Notes: generated from the sequence alone by a model not told the origin. A stretch of 64,000 bases of DNA from JAKOUY01 sp037045185 (GCA_037045185.1 JBAOHQ010000001.1:62001-126000); one strand, 5' to 3'; counted from the first letter of the stretch, positions 28,586 to 36,406 are shown. Translations and numbers: made by a program.

Positions 28586-29173
28586 ATGTTGTTCACCGCC
28601 GACGCCTGGCCCGGGATCCGCGACGGGTCGATCACCGTCACCTTCCGCCGCTGGACGCGAGCGCAGGCCAAGACGGGCGGGCGCTACCGGGTCGGGCGGA
28701 TGCTGATCGAGGCCGTCGACGTCCGCCAGGTGCCGGCGGGGTCGATCAGCGACGCCGACTCCCGTGCCAGCGGCGCCGCCGGTCGGGCCGAGGTGCTGGC
28801 CCGCCTGGGCCACCCGCAGCCCGGCGACTCCGTGTGGCGGGTGGAGTTCCGTCACCTCGGCGAGGACGACCGCATCGTCCGCCGCCGCGACGACGCCCTC
28901 GACGCAGCGGCGATCGCCGACCTGCGCGCCCGGTTGGGCCGGATGGATGCCCGCTGTCCCACCGGGCCGTGGGCGATGGAGACCCTGCGGCTCCTGGCCG
29001 TGCATCCCGGTGTGGTCAGCACCGAACTGGCCACCCGGGTGGGCCAGGATCGCTTCGTCTTCAAGGCCAACGTGCGCAAGCTCAAGGAACTGGGCCTCAC
29101 CGAGAGCCTGGCTGTCGGCTACCGGCTCTCACCGCGCGGCCGACGGCTGCTCGACGCCGTGGAGGCATCGTGA
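28586..29173 (+). CDS. ASCH-like domain protein with C-terminal winged helix
   Basis: A 195-residue protein. The N-terminal half has the ASCH/PUA-like pattern: I-x-D-G-S-I-T-V-T-F-R-R-W, then GGRYRVGRMLIEAVDVRQV; such domains bind RNA. The C-terminal 75 residues look like a winged helix (LLAVHPGVVSTELATRVG, then VRKLKELGLTE). Proteins of this layout are common in actinobacteria as hypothetical proteins. It lies between metG (6 bases away) and tatD (overlap GTGA), so a link with translation is plausible but unproven. Confidence 0.75.
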   Translation: MLFTADAWPGIRDGSITVTFRRWTRAQAKTGGRYRVGRMLIEAVDVRQVPAGSISDADSRASGAAGRAEVLARLGHPQPGDSVWRVEFRHLGEDDRIVRRRDDALDAAAIADLRARLGRMDARCPTGPWAMETLRLLAVHPGVVSTELATRVGQDRFVFKANVRKLKELGLTESLAVGYRLSPRGRRLLDAVEAS

Positions 29174-29934
29174 CCTTCGTCGATACCCACTGCCACCTCG
29201 ACGACACCCGCGGCGCCGACCTGCACGAGGTGATCGCCGCGGCCACCGCCGCCGGGGTGGCGGCGATGATCACGGTGGGCTGTGATGCCGCCACCTCGCA
29301 GGCAGCCATCGACATCGCCGGCCGGTTCCCCGGCGTGTACGCCACCGTCGGCCTGCACCCCCACGAGGCCCGCCACGGGGTGGACAGCATCACGCCGCTG
29401 CTGGCCACGCCAGGCATCGTCGCCGTCGGCGAGTGCGGCCTCGACTACCACTACGACAACTCGCCGCGAGACCTGCAGCGAGCCGCCTTCGCCGCCCAGG
29501 TCGAGTTGGCCGCCGAGCTCGGACTGCCGCTGGTCGTGCACACCCGCGAGGCGTGGGCCGACACGTTCGACATCATCGACGCCGGCGCGTCACCGCCGGC
29601 GGTCATCTTCCACTGCTTCACCGGAGGGCCCGACGAAGCCAGGGCATGCCTGGATCGTGGCGGGTTCCTCAGCTTCAGCGGCATCGTTACCTTTCCGTCG
29701 GCCACCGACGTCCAGGCGGCGGCCGTGCTCTGCCCGGCCGACCGGCTGCTGTCGGAGACCGACAGCCCGTACCTGGCCCCGGTGCCCCACCGCGGCCGAC
29801 CCAACCGCCCGGCATACGTCACCGACGTCGTCGCCGCCCTGGCTCGGTTGCGCGGCATGCCGCTGGCCGGCACCGCCGAGGCGATCGCCCGGGCGGCGCG
29901 CGCCGCCTTCCCGGCACTGGCAGGGGTAGCCTGA
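29170..29934 (+). CDS. tatD: TatD-family metal-dependent DNase/hydrolase
   Basis: TIM-barrel hydrolase, 254 residues. Ligand motifs are all visible: DTHCHLDD near residue 5, the Glu in VAVGECGLDYHYDNS, VVHTREAW, FHCFTGG and LLSETDSPYLAP. Members cleave single-stranded DNA 3' to 5'. The GTG at 29170 overlaps the stop of the ASCH gene. The metG-tatD pairing is widely conserved. Confidence 0.93.
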   Translation: MTFVDTHCHLDDTRGADLHEVIAAATAAGVAAMITVGCDAATSQAAIDIAGRFPGVYATVGLHPHEARHGVDSITPLLATPGIVAVGECGLDYHYDNSPRDLQRAAFAAQVELAAELGLPLVVHTREAWADTFDIIDAGASPPAVIFHCFTGGPDEARACLDRGGFLSFSGIVTFPSATDVQAAAVLCPADRLLSETDSPYLAPVPHRGRPNRPAYVTDVVAALARLRGMPLAGTAEAIARAARAAFPALAGVA

Positions 29935-29964
29935 CCGGCGCGGGCCCCGCCCGTAAGCCGGCCC

Positions 29965-30435
29965 ATGAACCACGCTGATCGTCGTCGCATTCTCATCCTC
30001 ACGCTGGTCACGCTGGTCGCCCTCCCCCTGGCCTGGTGGCTGAACGCCAGGGCCTCGTCCACCAACGGCGCCAGCGCCGCGGTGGTCGAACCGCAGGCCA
30101 GCTACGTGCCGCTGCTGCCCGTGTTCCTCGACACCAACACCCTCCCGGTGGACGTGCGGGCCGTGGCCTACGACACCGGTCCTCCCCCGCCCAAGAACCG
30201 GATGGTGACGATGATGGCCTACCGGCAGCTCGGTGGTGGGGTGTGCATGGTGATCGGCCCGCCGGCGGGGCGGACCCTCACGGTGACGAACCTGGACAAC
30301 GGGCGCAGCATCAAGTGCCGTTCCAAGCGCGGCAACATCACCGACATCAGCGTCAACATCCTGATGAACACCGCCGACTTCGCCGAGATCGCCGATCTCG
30401 CCGACAGCCCGGTGCACGTGCGGATCACCTGGTAG
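29965..30435 (+). CDS. RlpA-like double-psi beta-barrel protein, membrane-anchored
   Basis: A 156-residue protein with an N-terminal membrane anchor (ILILTLVTLVALPLAWWL) and a C-terminal domain with RlpA-like signatures: VTVTNLDNGRSIKCR and the ending MNTADFAEIADLADSPVHVRITW-type pattern (residues about 134-156). RlpA proteins are septal lytic transglycosylases. Here the conserved V-N-D-R-G-P segment, holding the catalytic Asp, is replaced by SKRGNI, so catalysis is doubtful. The position between tatD and rsmA is that of the resuscitation-promoting factor rpf in other actinobacteria, so a cell-wall role is likely. Confidence 0.7.
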   Translation: MNHADRRRILILTLVTLVALPLAWWLNARASSTNGASAAVVEPQASYVPLLPVFLDTNTLPVDVRAVAYDTGPPPPKNRMVTMMAYRQLGGGVCMVIGPPAGRTLTVTNLDNGRSIKCRSKRGNITDISVNILMNTADFAEIADLADSPVHVRITW

Positions 30436-30438
30436 CCC

Positions 30439-31257
30439 GTGCACAGCCGCCAGGACATCTTCGACCTCCTCGGCGAGGACGGACGCCGGCCACGCCGAGA
30501 CCTCGGTCAGAACTTCGTCGCCGATCCGAACACGGTGCGCCGGATCGCCCGCCTGGCCGAGGTCGGACCCGATGACCACGTCGTCGAGATCGGCGCCGGT
30601 CTCGGCTCGTTGACCCTGGCCCTGGCCGAGACCGGGGCCCAGGTCACCGCCGTCGAGGTGGACCGTGGCGTGCTCCCCGTGTTGCGCCGGCTGACCGAAC
30701 CGCTCCACAACGTCGTCGTCGTGGAAGCCGATGCGATGCACGCCGACTGGGGCGCGGTGTGCAATCCGCAGCGCAGGTGGGTGCTGGTGGCCAACCTGCC
30801 CTACAACGTCAGCACGCCGCTGATCTGCGACCTGCTCGACGGGGTCCCGCAGATCGCCCGGATGCTGGTGATGGTGCAGCGTGAGGTCGGCGAGCGGCTC
30901 AGCGCCGGCCCGGGGTCGAAGATCTACGGGGCGGTCAGCGTCAAGGTGGCCTACTGGGCCACGGCCCGCCTGATCGGGCTGGTCCCGGCGACGGTGTTCG
31001 TTCCCCGCCCGAAGGTGGAGTCGGCGCTGGTGGAGGTTCGCCGCCGCAGCGCCCCGGCCACCGGCGCAGCGCCGGACGTGCTGTTCACCCTGGTGCGCAC
31101 TGCGTTCGGCCAGCGGCGCAAGATGCTGCGCCGATCACTGGCCGGCGTGGTGGACGACGCCGCCTTCGGCCGCGCCGGCGTGATGCCGACGGATCGCCCG
31201 GAGGATCTGGACGTGGCGGCCTGGGGCCGGCTGGCCGAGGCGGTGGCCGGACAGTGA
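30439..31257 (+). CDS. rsmA: 16S rRNA (adenine(1518/1519)-N6)-dimethyltransferase
   Basis: KsgA/RsmA dimethylates two adenines in helix 45 of 16S rRNA. It has 272 residues. SAM motif VVEIGAGLGSLTLAL; the catalytic NLPYNVSTPLI; and VFVPRPKVESALVEV, all standard; the N-terminus RRDLGQNFVADPN is the family start. The start is GTG 30439, three bases after the RlpA-like gene. The stop overlaps the ispE start (GTGA). Confidence 0.95.
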   Translation: MHSRQDIFDLLGEDGRRPRRDLGQNFVADPNTVRRIARLAEVGPDDHVVEIGAGLGSLTLALAETGAQVTAVEVDRGVLPVLRRLTEPLHNVVVVEADAMHADWGAVCNPQRRWVLVANLPYNVSTPLICDLLDGVPQIARMLVMVQREVGERLSAGPGSKIYGAVSVKVAYWATARLIGLVPATVFVPRPKVESALVEVRRRSAPATGAAPDVLFTLVRTAFGQRRKMLRRSLAGVVDDAAFGRAGVMPTDRPEDLDVAAWGRLAEAVAGQ

Positions 31258-32036
31258 GCATCACCCTGGCGGCGCCGGCCAAGCTCACCCGCAGCTTGCA
31301 CATCGTCGGGGTGCGCGCCGACGGCTACCACCTGCTCGACGCCGAGATGGTCAGCCTGGACTGGGGCGACGTCGTCACGGTCGATCCCGGCGGGGCGGGA
31401 CTATCGGTCGACGGGCCGTTCGCCCCCGGCGTCCCGCTCGACGGAACCAACCTTGCCGCCAAGGCGCTCGCCCTGGCCGGGCGCCAGGCAGCCATCAACA
31501 TCACCAAGCGGATCCCCCACGGCGCCGGGCTGGGCGGCGGATCCGCCGATGCCGCGGCCGTGCTGCGCTGGGCGGGGGTGGAGGACGTCCAAGCCGCCGC
31601 CCGTCTCGGCGCCGACGTCCCGTTCTGCGTGCGCGGCGGCCGGGCTCGGGTCCAGGGCATCGGCGAGGTGATCACGCCGCTGGTCGACATCGACCTGGCG
31701 GTCACGCTGGTGGTCCCGCCCCTGTCCGTCAGCACCCCGCAGGTGTACCGGGCATGGGACGCCCTCGGTGGACCCACCGGGCACGTCAACGACCTGGAAC
31801 CGGCGGCACTGGCGGTGGAGCCGGCACTGGCCCGGTGGCGGGATCGCATCGCCGAGGTCCTCGGCCGTCCGCCGGTGCTGGCCGGGAGCGGGGCCACCTG
31901 GTTCGTCGAGGAGGACCGTGGCGACCTGGCCGCGGCGCTGCCCGACGCGCTGGTCGTCACGACGCGAACAGGCCGCCAGCACGGGGGTGCCGACGGCCGG
32001 TCAGGCAGCGGGGCGAGCCCGCCTCAGGAGAGTTAG
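31254..32036 (+). CDS. ispE: 4-(cytidine 5'-diphospho)-2-C-methyl-D-erythritol kinase
   Basis: GHMP kinase of the non-mevalonate pathway. It has 260 residues, shorter than the common 290-310. APAKLTRSLHIVGVRADGYHLLDAEMV is the N-terminal region; the ATP motif is PHGAGLGGGSADAAAVL; the GSGATWF motif is present near the C-terminus. The Lys-Thr at residues 10-11 (AKLT) replaces the usual AKxN. The last 20 residues (Gly/Ser-rich) are not conserved. It is coupled to rsmA and overlaps the small bS22 gene tail to tail by four bases. Confidence 0.92.
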   Translation: MSITLAAPAKLTRSLHIVGVRADGYHLLDAEMVSLDWGDVVTVDPGGAGLSVDGPFAPGVPLDGTNLAAKALALAGRQAAINITKRIPHGAGLGGGSADAAAVLRWAGVEDVQAAARLGADVPFCVRGGRARVQGIGEVITPLVDIDLAVTLVVPPLSVSTPQVYRAWDALGGPTGHVNDLEPAALAVEPALARWRDRIAEVLGRPPVLAGSGATWFVEEDRGDLAAALPDALVVTTRTGRQHGGADGRSGSGASPPQES

Positions 32037-32122
32037 CGGCGCTGGTGGCGCGTCCGGCGAAGCATCTTCTTGTGCTTCTTCTTGCGCATCCGCTTGCGGC
32101 GCTTCTTGATCAACGATCCCAT
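32033..32122 (-). CDS. Small ribosomal protein bS22-like (AURKAIP1/COX24 domain), 29 residues
   Basis: A tiny, extremely basic protein beginning MGSLIKKRRKRMRKKKHKK (residues 1-19) and ending in RRTRHQRR. It matches the actinobacterial AURKAIP1/COX24-type peptide found as bS22 on the mycobacterial 30S subunit, which begins MGSVIKKRRKRM. The ATG at 32122 is supported by that match, and a TAGCGT hexamer lies 10 bases upstream. Its TAA overlaps the ispE stop. Easy to miss because of its size. Confidence 0.9.
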   Translation of the reverse strand: MGSLIKKRRKRMRKKKHKKMLRRTRHQRR

Positions 32123-32132
32123 AGCTCGGGCA

Positions 32133-32138
32133 ACGCTA
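32133..32138 (-). promoter_or_regulatory. Putative -10 element (TAGCGT) of the bS22 gene
   Basis: TAGCGT on the minus strand, 10 bases before the ATG at 32122. The same hexamer precedes mfd and the SRPBCC gene. Confidence 0.3.
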
Positions 32139-32186
32139 CCGGTTCGGACCCACCGCTCAAACTCGGCGACGTGGCAGGCTGGGGAG

Positions 32187-32651
32187 ATGCTGTACCCAGG
32201 CACCGCCGCCCCTGACTTCACCCTCCCCGACCAACACGGTGAGCCCCTGCACCTGGCCGGCCTGCGCGGCGGGTGGGTCCTGCTGTGGTGGTACCCGAAG
32301 GCCGCCACGCCCGGTTGAACGGTGCAGGGCCAGGCGTTGCGTGACAACGCCGCTCAGTTCGCCGAGCTCGGCGCCGTGATCCTCGGGGCCTCGTTCGACA
32401 CACCGGCCGAGAACCTGGCCTTCGCCGAGGCCCAGGACTTCCCCTTCCGCCTGCTCAGCGACGTCGACCGGTCGGTCGGGGCCGCCTACGGGGTGGTCCG
32501 CCCGGCCGACGACACCTACGCCTCGTACCCCAAACGGGTCAGCTTCCTGATCGACCCGCTCGGCGTGGTCCGCGGCCGCTACGACGTCACCGACGTCGCC
32601 GGGCACGCTGCCGCGGTCCTGGCCGACCTGCGCTCCGCCGAGGAGTCCTGA
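32187..32651 (+). CDS. Peroxiredoxin (BCP/PrxQ type), probable selenoprotein with in-frame TGA
   Basis: Thiol peroxidase of the BCP/PrxQ group, 154 residues if the TGA at 32316-32318 is read as selenocysteine (U44). The frame is open on both sides. PGTAAPDFTLPDQHGEPL is the standard N-terminus, YPKAATPG-U-T-VQGQALRD is the active site (usually TPGCT), and YPKRVSFLID holds the conserved Arg. There is no cysteine anywhere else, so without Sec the protein could have no catalytic group. The resolving Cys five residues later is Gln, so this would be a one-Sec enzyme. A SECIS-like hairpin follows. GGGGAG lies directly upstream of ATG 32187. If TGA is a stop, only a 43-residue fragment is made. Confidence 0.85.
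32327..32355 (+). promoter_or_regulatory. Bacterial SECIS-like hairpin after the in-frame TGA
   Basis: Upper stem GGCGTTG (32333-32339) pairs perfectly with CAACGCC (32345-32351) around the loop CGTGA (32340-32344). A lower stem GGGC/GCTC (32327-32330 with 32352-32355) is set off by a two-base bulge on the 5' side. The apical loop begins 21 bases after the TGA, and a G is the second loop base, followed by T. Known bacterial SECIS elements sit within the coding sequence with the loop about 16-37 bases after the UGA and a G in the first two loop positions. Confidence 0.75.
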
Positions 32652-32655
32652 CCAG

Positions 32656-33414
32656 GTGAGCGGGCCGTACACGGAGCGCATCGAGCGCGCCGTCACCGAC
32701 GGCGCCCGCGACGCCGAGGAGCTCCGCCAGAAGGCCGAGGTGGTGGCGCGCGGCGGCGCCCGCGCTGCCGTTCTCGGGGTCAACGACGGTCTGGTCACCA
32801 ACATCTGCCTGATCCTCGGCGTTGCCGCGGCCAACGGTCCGGCCGGCGCAGTGCGTGTCGCCGGCTTCGCCAGCCTGGTGGCCGGGGCAGTGTCGATGGC
32901 CGTTGGCGAGTGGGTCAGCGTGCGCAGCCAGGTGGAGATGTACGAGGGCGTGCTGGACGAGCTGCGCCTGCTGGTGCGGCGCAACCCGAAGCTGGTGCTG
33001 GACACGCTGACCCAGCGACTCGTCGACGGCGGGTTCGCCCGCGACACCGCCCGCCTGGTGGCCACGGAGCTCCCCCTCGACGAGCGCCACTTCCAGCAGT
33101 TCACCGCCCAGACCGTGTTCGGGATCAACGCCGACGAGCTCGGCTCGCCGCGCGTCGCTGCGCTCACCTCGCTGGCGCTGTTTTCGCTGGGCGCGGCGGT
33201 CCCGCTGGCGCCGTGGTTGGTGGGCAGCGGGATCGCCGCCACCGTCACCTCGATCGTGCTCACGGCCGTCGCCAGCATGGCCGTCGGGGCCTGGGTGGCC
33301 CGGTCCTCGGGCCGCCCAGCGTTGCACGGTGGCCTGCGCCAGCTGCTGTTCGTCGTGGTGGCCGCAGCGGTGACCTCCGGTGTCGGCGCCGCGTTCGGCA
33401 CGGCGGTGGCCTGA
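32656..33414 (+). CDS. VIT1/CCC1-family membrane transporter
   Basis: A 252-residue membrane protein of the VIT/CCC1 family (iron or manganese transport in relatives). GVNDGLVTNICLILGV is the first helix with the conserved N-D-G; VAGAVSMAVGEWVSVRSQ is the second helix with the typical M-x-x-G-E-W/Y-x-S motif; a cytoplasmic helical segment with the metal-binding-like Glu pattern (VEMYEGVLDELR) follows, then three C-terminal helices. Start GTG 32656. It is five bases after the peroxiredoxin, so co-expression is likely; a link between iron handling and peroxide defence would make sense but is inferred. Confidence 0.88.
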   Translation: MSGPYTERIERAVTDGARDAEELRQKAEVVARGGARAAVLGVNDGLVTNICLILGVAAANGPAGAVRVAGFASLVAGAVSMAVGEWVSVRSQVEMYEGVLDELRLLVRRNPKLVLDTLTQRLVDGGFARDTARLVATELPLDERHFQQFTAQTVFGINADELGSPRVAALTSLALFSLGAAVPLAPWLVGSGIAATVTSIVLTAVASMAVGAWVARSSGRPALHGGLRQLLFVVVAAAVTSGVGAAFGTAVA

Positions 33415-33454
33415 CCAGCCAGCCGGGCAGGCAGGTAGCCTTCTCGGCGATCCG

Positions 33455-33525
33455 TCCGGGGTCGTCTAATGGCAGGACAGCGGGTTTTGGTCCCGTTTGT
33501 AGGGGTTCAAGTCCTCTCCCCGGAG
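33455..33525 (+). tRNA. tRNA-Gln (UUG anticodon)
   Basis: Acceptor TCCGGGG pairs with CCCCGGA; anticodon stem GCGGG/CCCGT with loop TTTTGGT (anticodon TTG); T arm AGGGG-TTCAAGT-CCTCT. The discriminator base is G. CCA is not encoded (CCG follows), unlike the tRNA-Leu in this window, so CCA must be added enzymatically. Confidence 0.96.
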
Positions 33526-33569
33526 CCGACGAGTGGGCGGCCGCGTCCTGCTCTGGTAGAACCTGATGC

Positions 33570-34682
33570 GTGACTGTTTCCGCCATCGTGCTGGCCGCTG
33601 GCGAGGGCACACGGATGCGATCGAACCGGCCCAAGCCACTGCACCTGATCTGCGGACGGCCCATCGTCATCCACGTCATCCACGCTCTCGAGCAGCTCAA
33701 GCCGGACTGCACGGTGGTTGTGGTAGGCCACGGCGCCGACCACGTGGTGCGCAAGGTTACCGAGCAGGCGCCACCGTGGGCCGGAGTCACCTTCGCCATC
33801 CAGGAGCGCCAGCAGGGCACGGGTGACGCCACGGCTTGCGGCGTCGCCGCGCTGCCGGGTGACGACCTCGACGACGACGGCACCGTCCTGGTGCTGTTCG
33901 GTGACCTGCCCCTGCTGCGTGCCGAGACCCTCGAGCACCTCGTCGCCGACCACGTCGCCCACCAGCGGGCGGCCACCCTGCTGACCTGTGTCGAGGGTGA
34001 CCCCACCGGCTACGGCCGCATCGTCCGGGCGCCGTCGAAGACCGGCGAGGGCCGGGTGCTGCGCATCGTCGAGCAGCGTGACGCCCACCCCGAGGAGCTG
34101 GCGATCCGCGAATGGAACACCGGGGTGATGGCCTTCCGCCGTGACCTGCTGGCCCCGGCACTTCGCCGGTTGAGCCCGGACAACGCCCAGCACCAGTACT
34201 ACCTCACCGACGTGGTGGGCAGCCTGGCCGAGATGGGCCACCAGGTGGGCACGGTGCACGCCCCGGTGGAGGAAACCCTGGGCATCAACGATCGCTGGCA
34301 GCTGGCCCTGGCCGAGCGGGAGTTCCGCAACCGCACCAACCGCCGGTGGTTGCTCAACGGGGTCACCATGCTGGACCCGCGCCAGACGTTCATCGACGTC
34401 ACGGTCACCCTCGGTCGGGATGTCACGCTGTTCCCCGGCACGATGCTGCACGGCGACACCACCATCGGCGACGGCTGCGAGATCGGCCCCAGCACCCGGC
34501 TCACCGATTGCCGGGTGGGGGCGGGCTGCGTCGTCCAGCACACCGTGGGCGAGCGAGCCACCGTGGGTGACGGGGCCACCGTCGGCCCGTATGCCCACCT
34601 GCTGGCCGGCTCGGGGGTCGCTGACGGAGCAACGACCGGCTCGTTCTACACTGGATCCGTCGCCGCATCCCAGGGAGCATGA
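33570..34682 (+). CDS. glmU: GlmU-type UDP-GlcNAc pyrophosphorylase lacking the acetyltransferase active site
   Basis: The N-terminal uridyltransferase domain of GlmU is complete: VLAAGEGTRMRSNRPKPLH, the QRQQGTGDA core, FGDLPLL, GYGRIV and the WNTGVMAF stretch, followed by GVTMLDP. The left-handed beta-helix starts but stops after about five turns, near VADGATTGSFYTGS; the protein has 370 residues instead of about 460-490. Missing are the catalytic His and the CoA and sugar-phosphate residues of the glucosamine-1-phosphate acetyltransferase. The stop overlaps the prs start, so the end is real and not a frameshift. Start GTG 33570. Confidence 0.88.
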   Translation: MTVSAIVLAAGEGTRMRSNRPKPLHLICGRPIVIHVIHALEQLKPDCTVVVVGHGADHVVRKVTEQAPPWAGVTFAIQERQQGTGDATACGVAALPGDDLDDDGTVLVLFGDLPLLRAETLEHLVADHVAHQRAATLLTCVEGDPTGYGRIVRAPSKTGEGRVLRIVEQRDAHPEELAIREWNTGVMAFRRDLLAPALRRLSPDNAQHQYYLTDVVGSLAEMGHQVGTVHAPVEETLGINDRWQLALAEREFRNRTNRRWLLNGVTMLDPRQTFIDVTVTLGRDVTLFPGTMLHGDTTIGDGCEIGPSTRLTDCRVGAGCVVQHTVGERATVGDGATVGPYAHLLAGSGVADGATTGSFYTGSVAASQGA

Positions 34683-35671
34683 TGGAGAAGGTCACCACCA
34701 AGCGGATGTCGCTCTTCACCGGGCGCACGCACCCGGCGCTGGCCGAGGAGGTGGCCGAACACCTGGGCATCGAGTTGGGCCAGGCCAACGTGGTCCAGTT
34801 CGCCAACGGCGAGTTCCGGCCGCGCTTCACCGACAGCGTCCGCGGCTGTGACGTGTTCATCATGCAGACCCACTGCGGCAACGACGGCAGCAGCGTCAAC
34901 GACTCGATCATGGAGCAACTGATCATGATCGACGCCGCGTCGCGGGCCTCGGCCAAGCGGATCACCGCCGTCTGCCCGTTCTACGGCTACGCCCGCCAGG
35001 ACCGCAAGGCCGAGGGTCGTGAGCCCATCACCGCCCGGCTGGTTGCCGACCTGTTCCGCGCCGCCGGGGCCAAGCGGATGGTCTCGATCGACCTGCACAG
35101 CGGCCAGATCCAAGGCTTCTTCGACGGCCCGGTCGATCACCTCACGGCGATGCCGGTGCTGGAGAACTACGTCCGTGAGCACGCCCAGAACCCCGTCATC
35201 GTGTCCCCCGACGCCGGGCGCATCAAGGTGGCCGAGCGGATGGCCCAGCACCTCACCGACAAGGGCGCCGACCTGGCGTTCATCTACAAGCGCCGCCCGA
35301 AGGGCACGGCCAACGTGGTGGAGGCCAAGGAGGTGATCGGCGAGGTCGAGGATCGCCTGTGCATCCTCACCGACGACATGATCGACAGCGGCGGCACCAT
35401 CTGCAGCGCGGCCGACATCCTCATCCAGCGCGGCGCCACCGAGGTGTGGGCGATGGCCACCCACGGCGTGCTCAGCGGCCCGGCCATCGACCGGCTGAAG
35501 AACAGCCAGATCAGCCGGGTGGTGCTGACCAACACCCTGCCGCTGCCACCGGACAAGCAGATCGACAAGATCGAGGTGCTGTCGATCGCCCCGCTGATCG
35601 CCGACGCCCTCAACGCCGTGTTCGACGACACCAGCGTCAGCGAGATCTTCGGCGGCGAGAACCAGAGCTGA
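34679..35671 (+). CDS. prs: Ribose-phosphate pyrophosphokinase
   Basis: PRPP synthase, ATP plus ribose 5-phosphate to PRPP, feeding nucleotide, His and Trp synthesis. It has 330 residues. VVQFANGEFRPRF near the N-terminus, FYGYARQDRKAEGREPITA (flexible loop and ATP site), SIDLHSGQIQGFF, and the PRPP loop ILTDDMIDSGGTICSAAD are present. ATG 34679 overlaps the glmU stop; a second ATG follows at once. The glmU-prs pair is conserved in many bacteria. Confidence 0.95.
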   Translation: MMEKVTTKRMSLFTGRTHPALAEEVAEHLGIELGQANVVQFANGEFRPRFTDSVRGCDVFIMQTHCGNDGSSVNDSIMEQLIMIDAASRASAKRITAVCPFYGYARQDRKAEGREPITARLVADLFRAAGAKRMVSIDLHSGQIQGFFDGPVDHLTAMPVLENYVREHAQNPVIVSPDAGRIKVAERMAQHLTDKGADLAFIYKRRPKGTANVVEAKEVIGEVEDRLCILTDDMIDSGGTICSAADILIQRGATEVWAMATHGVLSGPAIDRLKNSQISRVVLTNTLPLPPDKQIDKIEVLSIAPLIADALNAVFDDTSVSEIFGGENQS

Positions 35672-35758
35672 GCGCCGGCCCCCGCCAATTGTGACGCCGC
35701 CGGGCACCCGGTAGGCTGGCTCGCCGTTCTCCACCGCTGCATGCTCTGAGGCCCCGTC

Positions 35759-36394
35759 ATGTCCAACACCACACTCGTCGCCACCACCGGTCGTGCCACC
35801 GGCTCGTCCGCCTCGCGCCGGCTGCGCGCCGAGGGCCACATCCCCGGCGTGCTGTACGGCCACGGGATGACCCCCCTCAGCCTCACCGTCGAGCGCCGTG
35901 ACCTGCGCGTCGCGCTCAGCGGCCCCGCCGGCGTGAACACGATCCTGTCGCTGACGGTCGACGGCGCCTCGTACAACGCGGTGATCAAGGAGATGCAGCG
36001 CCACCCGGTGAAGCGCACCGTCAACCATGTCGACTTCCTGCAGGTCAACATGAACGAGGAGATCACGGTGAACATCCCCTTGCGCCTCGAGGGCGAGGCC
36101 AAGGCCGTCCTGGCCGCCGGCGCCCTCGTCGATCCGGCGGTGGACACCATCGAGGTCCTCACCACGCCGAACAACATGCCCGACGAGTTCCTCATCGACA
36201 TCACCAACATGCAGCCCGACCAGGTGATCCGCCTGGCCGACGTGCCGATGCCCACGGGTGTCACCCCCACCGGTGACCCGGACATGCCGGTGGTCACCGT
36301 GCTGCTCACCTCGGTCGTGAGCACCCCCGCCGGTGAGGCAGATGCCGCCGAGGGCGCCGAGGGCGAGTCCAGCGACGACGCCGCCGGCGAGTAA
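35759..36394 (+). CDS. rplY: 50S ribosomal protein L25/general stress protein Ctc
   Basis: Two-domain L25 (TL5/CTC type) that binds 5S rRNA; 211 residues. GRATGSSASRRLRAEGHIPGVLYGHG is the RNA-binding N-terminal domain; HPVKRTVNHVDFLQVNMNEEITV joins to the beta domain. The C-terminal 25 residues are an acidic Ala/Glu tail, common in actinobacterial L25. The gap to prs (87 bases) contains TAGGCT at 35712, a possible promoter 41 bases upstream. It is followed closely by pth, a conserved pairing. Confidence 0.94.
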   Translation: MSNTTLVATTGRATGSSASRRLRAEGHIPGVLYGHGMTPLSLTVERRDLRVALSGPAGVNTILSLTVDGASYNAVIKEMQRHPVKRTVNHVDFLQVNMNEEITVNIPLRLEGEAKAVLAAGALVDPAVDTIEVLTTPNNMPDEFLIDITNMQPDQVIRLADVPMPTGVTPTGDPDMPVVTVLLTSVVSTPAGEADAAEGAEGESSDDAAGE

Positions 36395-36406
36395 TCCGGC
36401 CACAGG

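Noticed and set aside
32322..32651. Separate short peroxiredoxin-like gene starting after the TGA
   Set aside because: A restart at GTG would leave a protein without the active site. The upstream and downstream parts are in the same frame and form one family member.
33570..34682. glmU shortened by a frameshift
   Set aside because: The next gene, prs, overlaps the stop by four bases and continues in full, so there is no room for a hidden C-terminal domain.
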